Source of the DNA: JAICMB01 sp049514735
GTDB lineage: Bacteria; Acidobacteriota; Terriglobia; Bryobacterales; Bryobacteraceae
Direction: 5' to 3'
Length of the DNA: 6,361 nt
Assembly (NCBI GenBank): GCA_049514735.1
Contig: JBEKUT010000423.1
Coordinates: 1 to 6,361, forward strand
The notes below the pieces were generated by a model, which was given only the letters and a program-made list of their open reading frames with translations, made no database searches and was not told the DNA's origin. Shown here piece after piece: positions 1-4,859 of the stretch. Each line of letters starts with the position of its first letter. Positions within the stretch are counted from its first letter, which is position 1. Position numbers and translations under genes: made by a program.

Positions 1-124
1 CCTTCTGAATCGCGGCCGTATCCACAGTCTTACCGTCGCCTTTGGCGCCGAAATCGTTAACGCAGAAATCGCCGGCGCAGACCGGAAGCGCCACCAGCAG
101 ACTCAGTATGCCGAACGATTTCAT
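1..124 (-). CDS. Secreted pectate-lyase/GH28-like protein, N-terminal fragment (runs off the window)
   Basis: The reading frame starts with ATG at 124 and stays open to base 1, giving 41 residues; the rest lies outside the window. The start MKSFGILSLLVALPVCAGDF looks like a signal peptide: a Lys near the start, a hydrophobic core, and a plausible cleavage site after Ala17 or Gly18. It is followed by VNDFGAKGDGKTVDTAAIQK, residues 22-41. The V-x-D-F-G-A-x-G-D-G-x-x-D-T-x-A-I-Q pattern is the familiar opening of pectate-lyase-3/GH28 right-handed beta-helix proteins (polygalacturonases and related polysaccharide-active enzymes). The catalytic region is not visible, so the enzyme class and substrate are unknown. 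The start lies 7 bases after the stop of the VWFA-type gene, with only a weak GAG as possible ribosome binding site, which suggests translation coupled to that gene. Confidence 0.8.
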   Translation of the reverse strand, partial: MKSFGILSLLVALPVCAGDFCVNDFGAKGDGKTVDTAAIQK

Positions 125-131
125 ATCTCGA

Positions 132-1130
132 TTACGAACCCGCCACCGCGTAGTATCCGAGTTCGGTTTGAACGTGCACTCCCTTGCGAGCCACCGTCAC
201 TCGCAATTTGTGATACTTGCCGTCCCACTTGTCAGTTGGCGGCTGAAATTCGATGCTGTAGTTGATGCGTGCGCCGGCTTCGATCTCGTTCAACGCGCGG
301 TTGAGATCGATAGTCGGAAAAGCGTGGCCGCCGGTGGAACCGGTCAGAATATCGAGCGAATCCCGATTCAGAATTCCGGCTCCGATGTTAATGCCAGGGT
401 CGGCCGTGTAGACGGTAGTTTCAGATTGAACGAACCTCGCGCCGATCTGCCGCAGGAGCGGGACGCAATCGAACCAGCTATGGTCCGCAAGGTGAATCGT
501 GCTTGGAATACCGTACGTGATCCAAAGCAGTTCCCTGGGGCCCTGCAACGCGGCCATTTGCTCGCGCAAGTTGTCGAGGGCCTGATACGTGGCGCGGAAG
601 CGCGCTTCCAGATAGATCGGTGAAGCAGAACGGAAGTCTTGCGGCCTCAACTGGCTGACTTTTTGCATCGCATCGTTCATCAAAGGTCCGATATCCTTCG
701 TCCAAGAAGCGTCGGCGTCGTTTGGCGCGCCCAGCCTCGCCGGCAACGCGTGAACGGGATAGAGACTGCCATCCTCGGACAGCAGATATAGATAAAGAGG
801 ACCGCTGAATTCGACATGACCCACTGAGGTCTTTATGGCATTCCACACGGCGCCACGCGACGATTCGCCGGAGTTCATCAGGTCGAACAAGATCACCAAT
901 GGGCGCGGACCGTCGTTCTTATTCAGGCGCAGAGAAACGATCTGCTGCGGCGCACCGTTGTCAAAGACAGTGAAATCGGAAGCCGCTAGGTCCGGTACCG
1001 GCCTTCCGCCGGAATCCACGGCAACAACGTTGAGTTTAATCGCCCGCTGACTGACGCCGGTTTGCGCATAGACGATGCAACCAGCGGCCGTCAACAGAAG
1101 TCCAAACAATCGGACCTGTCGACATTTCAT
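132..1130 (-). CDS. Secreted VWFA-related domain protein (acidobacterial type)
   Basis: This is a 332-residue exported protein. Residues 1-23 form a signal peptide ending near YAQ; Cys18 after T-A-A-G could alternatively be a weak lipobox. Residues about 30-70 are a small beta domain with the V-x-D-x-x-G-x-P-V-x-D-L-x-x-x-D-F-x-V-x-D-N-G pattern that precedes the VWA fold in the VWFA-related family abundant in Acidobacteria. The VWA-like part runs from about 77 to 295, with strands at PLVILFD (77-83), PLYLYLLS (111-118) and ELLWITYG (200-207). The MIDAS position reads D83-L-M-N-S87, so the first Ser of the canonical D-x-S-x-S is Met, and metal binding may be weakened or lost. The C-terminal part is a beta segment (IEFQPP, then KLRVTVARKGVHV). 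ATG at 1130 is supported by GGGAG at 1142-1138, seven bases upstream. The role is unknown; an extracytoplasmic adhesion or assembly role is inferred. It is probably co-transcribed with the pectin-lyase-like gene that follows. Confidence 0.85.
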   Translation of the reverse strand: MKCRQVRLFGLLLTAAGCIVYAQTGVSQRAIKLNVVAVDSGGRPVPDLAASDFTVFDNGAPQQIVSLRLNKNDGPRPLVILFDLMNSGESSRGAVWNAIKTSVGHVEFSGPLYLYLLSEDGSLYPVHALPARLGAPNDADASWTKDIGPLMNDAMQKVSQLRPQDFRSASPIYLEARFRATYQALDNLREQMAALQGPRELLWITYGIPSTIHLADHSWFDCVPLLRQIGARFVQSETTVYTADPGINIGAGILNRDSLDILTGSTGGHAFPTIDLNRALNEIEAGARINYSIEFQPPTDKWDGKYHKLRVTVARKGVHVQTELGYYAVAGS

Positions 1131-1137
1131 AAAAACA

Positions 1138-1142
1138 CTCCC
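1138..1142 (-). promoter_or_regulatory. Ribosome binding site of the VWFA-type gene
   Basis: On the minus strand GGGAG lies 7 bases before the ATG at 1130, separated by TG and a run of five T. It is the only clear Shine-Dalgarno sequence among the gene starts in this window, and it fixes the VWFA start. Confidence 0.7.
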
Positions 1143-1156
1143 GATACTCTGACGCC

Positions 1157-1173
1157 AACGCGCCCGGCGCGTT
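1157..1173. other. GC-rich inverted repeat (hairpin) between esterase and VWFA genes
   Basis: The arms AACGCGC (1157-1163) and GCGCGTT (1167-1173) pair perfectly over 7 bp around a 3-base loop. The repeat lies in the 66-base gap between the stop of the DinB-esterase gene and the start of the VWFA gene. On the minus strand it is about 23 bases after the stop, the right place for a terminator or RNA-stabilising hairpin, but no U-run follows it (GGCGTC instead). An intrinsic terminator is therefore not supported. A processing or stabilising hairpin, an operator, or chance are all possible. Confidence 0.4.
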
Positions 1174-1196
1174 CCTCTTATTAAGTCAATGTGCCA

Positions 1197-2693
1197 TCAT
1201 TCCTTTTGCAAAGTGTCAAGCGGCATTTTCGCAGGTTGTCGAAAGCTGCGCTCTGTCATGTCGTTGGGATCGGTGGAAACGGGCCCGCCGCGCCACAGCC
1301 AGCGCATCATTTCAGGAAAGATCATGCCGCCGAATTTCTGCCCATGCAGGTTCATGCTCCACGCGTAGTTCACGTCGTAACCCTTCTGCGTTAGCGCCTT
1401 CATGAGCCGCACGTTTTGATAGAACCAATCGTGATTCTGATCGTAAACTCCGTTGCGGATGCCGCGGTTATCGTTGCGCCCGTCGCACAGGAACACGCGA
1501 ATGGGCTTCTTTTCGCTGGCCAGAACGCGCTCCGGATAAACGTAGCCGCCGTGCAAATCTACAAAACTGCCGACGTTGCTCAGCACTTTCCGAAAGTCGT
1601 TCGGACGCTCCCACGCCACCATGAACGCCGCGATCGCGCCGGAACTCGACCCGCCGATACCATGCTGTTCCGGGTCCTTCGAAATGTTGTATTCCTTGAA
1701 GAGCGCCGGCATCAGTTCTTCGGTGATAATGCGGGCGTATTTGTCGTCAGGTGTGTTGTATTCAATGCCGCGATTGGTGGTTCCATCGCCCCATCCAGTT
1801 TGCGGACTTGGTTCGGTTTGATCCGGCCGCCGGCCGGGATTGATGAACACTCCGATCATTACCGGAATCTCGCGGCGGTAGATGAGATTGTCCATGACGT
1901 TTTGCGCGCGAATGTCGCCGTTCTCATCCTTGAACGCTTGTCCGTCCTGAAAGATCATCAGGCTGGCGGGCACCGTTGGATCGTACTGCGCCGGAACGTA
2001 AACCCAATATGTGTGCTGCGTGCCAGGATAAATGTTGCAAGGTAGCGTGTATGGTCCGCGTATCTGACCCTTGGGGACGCCATCTTGCGGCATGGAGTCC
2101 GGACCTAGACGGTATTGCGAATTGGGATTCGGCCCCGGAGGCATCGGCGCGGATTGCGCGGTCGTCTGCTTGGGTGGCGCTGCTACTGGCGCGGGGCTTG
2201 CCGGGCGCGACTCCGGCGGCACCAGTCCGTTGGCGCGATAGTACGCGACCAGAAGACCGTAGTGTTCGGAAGCATGCTGCAACACCGATAGAAAAGGCTG
2301 CATGTTTTTCGCGGGGCCTTCAGGATTGGCCTTCAACGCGGCGTTCGCGTCCTCGATCGACTTCTTCAGCAGCGCCACGCAATCCGTCCGCGTCGTGTAT
2401 TTGGCCGGGTCCTGTTCCTGGTCGTCCCATTTGACCTTTTCGCCCAGACCGGCCTTGGCGGCGTAGATATTGCCCGATGCGATGTGCACAATCACCGCCG
2501 CGAACGTGCGCATTTCCGGCCGCAGCTTGTAGTCGTATTTGTCGGCCGGGAAATCCTGGGCCATTTCCAGAATCTTGTTGTTGACGTAATTGAAATTTTT
2601 CTGGAGCGCTTCCGCTGCCGTGGGGGGCTTCTGTTGTCCCTGCGCAAGGACGGCTGCGGCCAGGACGAGGGCGTAGCCAAGTGGTCTTTTCAT
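1197..2693 (-). CDS. Secreted DinB-domain / enterochelin-esterase-like hydrolase fusion protein
   Basis: This 498-residue protein has two domains. Residues 1-20 are a signal peptide (KR, then an Ala/Leu-rich core), so it is probably exported. Residues about 24-158 resemble a DinB/YfiT four-helix domain, with His70, His140 and His144 (H-A-S-E-H) in the usual spacing of its metal-binding histidines. A Pro/Ala-rich linker covers about 159-190. Residues about 210-470 resemble the Fes/esterase-D class of alpha/beta hydrolases: a strand SLMIFQDGQ (244-252), a nucleophile elbow G348-S-S350-S-G352, the acid candidates D404 and D408 in LCDGRND, and His450 in NLHGQ. Putative triad: Ser350, Asp404 or 408, His450. 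In the family such domains hydrolyse esters of siderophores, sugars or acyl groups; the substrate here is unknown. The start follows the DoxX-like stop by 15 bases without a Shine-Dalgarno sequence. The sequence TAAAAT (2708-2703) could be a -10 box for a near-leaderless transcript. Confidence 0.88.
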   Translation of the reverse strand: MKRPLGYALVLAAAVLAQGQQKPPTAAEALQKNFNYVNNKILEMAQDFPADKYDYKLRPEMRTFAAVIVHIASGNIYAAKAGLGEKVKWDDQEQDPAKYTTRTDCVALLKKSIEDANAALKANPEGPAKNMQPFLSVLQHASEHYGLLVAYYRANGLVPPESRPASPAPVAAPPKQTTAQSAPMPPGPNPNSQYRLGPDSMPQDGVPKGQIRGPYTLPCNIYPGTQHTYWVYVPAQYDPTVPASLMIFQDGQAFKDENGDIRAQNVMDNLIYRREIPVMIGVFINPGRRPDQTEPSPQTGWGDGTTNRGIEYNTPDDKYARIITEELMPALFKEYNISKDPEQHGIGGSSSGAIAAFMVAWERPNDFRKVLSNVGSFVDLHGGYVYPERVLASEKKPIRVFLCDGRNDNRGIRNGVYDQNHDWFYQNVRLMKALTQKGYDVNYAWSMNLHGQKFGGMIFPEMMRWLWRGGPVSTDPNDMTERSFRQPAKMPLDTLQKE

Positions 2694-2708
2694 AATTGTT
2701 CGATTTTA

Positions 2709-3473
2709 TCAAGACGAAAGCATGAATCGGGATCGCCGCTGTTGAGCGTGCCATGCGCAAATCCATGAACCGCCCCACATCGCCAGCGCGATAAATGCGC
2801 TGGACCATTCGTCGGGAAGGTTCGGATGGTGTGAGCGAAGCGCGATTACGGATCGGGGCAGATGGAGAGTGAAGAACCAGAGCATGAACATCATTCCCAG
2901 CAGCGTCGCGCCCAATCGGTCCATCCATCCGGTCAAGATGCTTAGCCCCACCGCGATGAAAGCCGCGCCTGTCAGATACGCCCAAAACAAGTGCCACGGG
3001 AGCCACGCCGGCACGAGACTGGCGATGATGTCGAGAACCAGAAAATGGTCGATGCCGAACACTATCGATGACACGCCGAAGAGGTACGGGCCGGATGCGG
3101 TCAACTTGTTGAAGCGGTCGCCGGGCAGTGTGTCGGCTAACGTCAGAGCCGCCCCGCACATTGCCAGCGTCTCAAACGCAACGGTCCGAACGCTCACGTT
3201 CAGTGGATTCGCGATGACCGCGGCGATCTCAAAGAGCACAACGTAGCACAGGAATAAAATCCCTAATAGAGCGGCAGTCAATCGCGCGCGGATATTGGTA
3301 ACGATGCTCAGGCCAGCCGCTAACAGGGCGATGCCGGTGAGATAGGCCCAAAATGAATTACCTGGAAACCAGGGGACGCCGCGAACTTTCAGCCCGAGAC
3401 GAGCGCAGATCAGGTCTTCGACAGCGGAGGCCATCATGGCAATGCCGAACAAGATCCGGCTTATGTGCAGCAC
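2709..3473 (-). CDS. Duplicated DoxX-like integral membrane protein
   Basis: With GTG at 3473 this is 254 residues, almost all hydrophobic and probably eight membrane helices. It is made of two related halves. Residues about 33-57 (PWFPGNSFWAYLTGIALLAAG and on) match about 154-179 (PAWLPWHLFWAYLTGAAFIAVG and on), both centred on FWAYLTG and ending in GLSI. Each is followed by a second repeated helix (RLTAALLGILFL at 64-75; RLGATLLGMMFML at 186-198). The motif P-W-x-P-x-x-x-F-W-A-Y-L-T-G is typical of DoxX/DoxD-like proteins, a poorly understood family sometimes linked to redox or oxidative-stress functions. The frame stays open far upstream, but that part lies antisense to the ABC ATPase gene. 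The GTG keeps the first helix (RILFGIAMMASAVEDLI) whole, whereas the first ATG (3437) would cut it. No good Shine-Dalgarno is seen. It probably shares a transcript with the DinB-esterase gene 15 bases downstream. Confidence 0.8.
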   Translation of the reverse strand: MLHISRILFGIAMMASAVEDLICARLGLKVRGVPWFPGNSFWAYLTGIALLAAGLSIVTNIRARLTAALLGILFLCYVVLFEIAAVIANPLNVSVRTVAFETLAMCGAALTLADTLPGDRFNKLTASGPYLFGVSSIVFGIDHFLVLDIIASLVPAWLPWHLFWAYLTGAAFIAVGLSILTGWMDRLGATLLGMMFMLWFFTLHLPRSVIALRSHHPNLPDEWSSAFIALAMWGGSWICAWHAQQRRSRFMLSS

Positions 3474-3479
3474 CTTCGA

Positions 3480-3485
3480 ATAATA
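3480..3485 (-). promoter_or_regulatory. Putative -10 box for the DoxX-like gene
   Basis: TATTAT on the minus strand matches 5 of 6 bases of the TATAAT consensus and lies 6 bases before the GTG at 3473. No good -35 hexamer is seen at 17-18 bases. If used, transcription would begin at or next to the start codon. This is a short-motif match only. Confidence 0.3.
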
Positions 3486-3490
3486 CCCAT

Positions 3491-3525
3491 AACCGCGACA
3501 TTCATGGAACTGTAAGAAAGCGGTT
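3491..3525. promoter_or_regulatory. Inverted repeat in the divergent intergenic region (possible operator)
   Basis: The arms AACCGC (3491-3496) and GCGGTT (3520-3525) are perfectly complementary and separated by 23 bases. They sit between the two outward-facing -10-like boxes, where a shared regulator could control both operons. The arms are short, the spacing is wide, and no regulator gene is in the window, so this is only a candidate. Confidence 0.25.
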
Positions 3526-3527
3526 GC

Positions 3528-3533
3528 GATAAT
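3528..3533 (+). promoter_or_regulatory. Putative -10 box for the ABC transporter operon
   Basis: GATAAT matches 5 of 6 bases of TATAAT and ends 6 bases before the GTG at 3540. A -35 at 17-base spacing (TGGAAC, 3505-3510) is weak. Because no Shine-Dalgarno sequence precedes the GTG and an in-frame TAA at 3513 excludes any longer N terminus, a leaderless transcript is plausible. Confidence 0.35.
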
Positions 3534-3539
3534 AACCCT

Positions 3540-4859
3540 GTGCCGGAACCGCTCATTGAAGCACGACAACTCGAGAAGTTCTACGGCGAACCGGGCGAGC
3601 ATCGTATTCAGGTGATCGCGCCGCTGGATCTGAGCGTGTATCCAGGAGAGATACTGGCGCTGTTGGGTCCGTCGGGCTCGGGCAAGTCGACTCTGTTGCG
3701 CATGCTCACGGGGCTGGCCAAACCGTCCGCCGGCCAGGTGCTGTGGCACAACAAGCCGGTCACGGGAACGGGCGGCGCAAACGTCTCCATCGTATTCCAG
3801 AGCTTTGCGCTGTTCCCCTGGCTCACGGTGCTGGAGAACGTCGAAGCTCCGCTCAAGGCGCGCGGGGTACCGGCGGCCGAGCGCCGCTCGCGCAGCATAC
3901 ACACGCTGGACACTGTCGGGCTCGACGGCTTCGAGGCGGCTTATCCCAAAGAGCTCTCGGGCGGCATGAAGCAGCGGGTTGGGTTTGCGCGCGCGCTGGT
4001 TGTGGAGCCGGAGGTCCTGTTCATGGATGAACCATTCTCGGCCCTCGATGTTCTTACGGCCGAGAACCTCCGCGGCGAACTGCTGGAACTGTGGGAAGAC
4101 CACAAGATGCCGACACGCGCGGTTTTTATCGTCACGCACAATATCGAAGAAGCCGTGTTTCTGGCGGACCGCATCATCGTGCTGGGCAAGAATCCCGGCC
4201 GCATCCGAACCGATTTTCATGTTGAACTCCTCCGGCCTCGCGATCGCAAGGCGCCACGCTTCACACATCTGGTCGATTATGTTTACCGCGTCCTGACGCG
4301 TCCGGATTCGGAGCCCGATCCGGGGGAGCTTTCGGCGGCCCAGCCGGCGGCGGCTGCGAAGTACCCGATGCTTCCCCACGCGCGGCCCGGCGGCATCGCC
4401 GGTCTGCTCGAAATTCTGCAGGACCACGGCGGCAAGGAAGACGTCTATCGTCTGGCGGACGACCTCGCGTTCGAGATCGACGACATGCTGCCGACAGTCG
4501 AAGCGGCCGCGCTGCTCGGCTTCGTGACGCTCATAGAGGGCGACGTCGAGATCACGCCGCAAGGCCGCGAATTTCTGGACGCCGATATTCTGCGCCGTAA
4601 GGAACTGTTCCGAAAAGCCGCGCTGGAGCACGTAGCGCTGCTGCGGCAGATCACCAAGGCGCTCTCCTCAAAGTCCGATCACAGGCTGCCGGACGAGTTC
4701 TTCCACGACATCCTCGACGAGCACTTCAGCGAAGAAGAGACCGTCAAGCAGCTCGAGACGGCCATCAACTGGGGCCGCTATGCCGAGCTCTTCGATCACG
4801 ATGCCGAGGGCGAGCGGTTCTTCACTCCCGAAGAGCCCGCGAAGGCCGCGGAAGCATGA
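3540..4859 (+). CDS. NitT/TauT-type ABC transporter ATPase with C-terminal AAA-associated domain
   Basis: This 439-residue cytoplasmic ATPase powers import through the fused permease encoded next. All nucleotide-binding motifs are intact: Walker A G43-PSGSGKST51, Q-loop Gln87 in FQSFALFPW, signature LSGGMKQ (139-145), Walker B ending D163-E164, D-loop SALD (167-170) and switch His200. FALFPWLTVLENV is characteristic of the nitrate/sulfonate/taurine subgroup. After the nucleotide-binding core (about 1-245) and an Ala/Pro-rich linker (about 255-283) comes an extra domain, about 284-412. It contains VYRLADDLAFEIDDMLP and GDVEITPQGREFL and matches what is known as the AAA-associated C-terminal domain, winged-helix-like and presumed regulatory. 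Ordinary TauB/SsuB-type ATPases of about 260 residues lack it. GTG is the only reasonable start, as an in-frame stop lies 27 bases upstream. The stop overlaps the permease start, indicating one operon. The substrate cannot be told; no binding protein is in view. Confidence 0.92.
   Translation: MPEPLIEARQLEKFYGEPGEHRIQVIAPLDLSVYPGEILALLGPSGSGKSTLLRMLTGLAKPSAGQVLWHNKPVTGTGGANVSIVFQSFALFPWLTVLENVEAPLKARGVPAAERRSRSIHTLDTVGLDGFEAAYPKELSGGMKQRVGFARALVVEPEVLFMDEPFSALDVLTAENLRGELLELWEDHKMPTRAVFIVTHNIEEAVFLADRIIVLGKNPGRIRTDFHVELLRPRDRKAPRFTHLVDYVYRVLTRPDSEPDPGELSAAQPAAAAKYPMLPHARPGGIAGLLEILQDHGGKEDVYRLADDLAFEIDDMLPTVEAAALLGFVTLIEGDVEITPQGREFLDADILRRKELFRKAALEHVALLRQITKALSSKSDHRLPDEFFHDILDEHFSEEETVKQLETAINWGRYAELFDHDAEGERFFTPEEPAKAAEA

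Noticed and set aside
42..623. Plus-strand open frame of 193 residues
   Set aside because: It is opposite the VWFA-type gene and the pectin-lyase-like start, both of which show signal peptides and family patterns. The plus-strand product shows none.
1416..2045. Plus-strand open frame of 209 residues
   Set aside because: It is antisense to the esterase domain, which has a GxSxG elbow and triad candidates; this frame shows no recognisable domain.
2320..3159. Minus-strand open frame of 279 residues spanning the DoxX/esterase junction
   Set aside because: It is the alternate frame of two well-supported genes on the same strand. It is Arg-rich, without motifs, and does not need a frameshift explanation because both real frames are intact.
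3474..4631. Long minus-strand extension of the DoxX-like frame, giving a 640-residue protein
   Set aside because: This part is exactly opposite the ABC ATPase gene, whose motifs are all intact. Its translation is Arg/Gln/His-rich with no recognisable domain. The hydrophobic DoxX-like protein begins only at about 3473, so the extension is antisense shadow.
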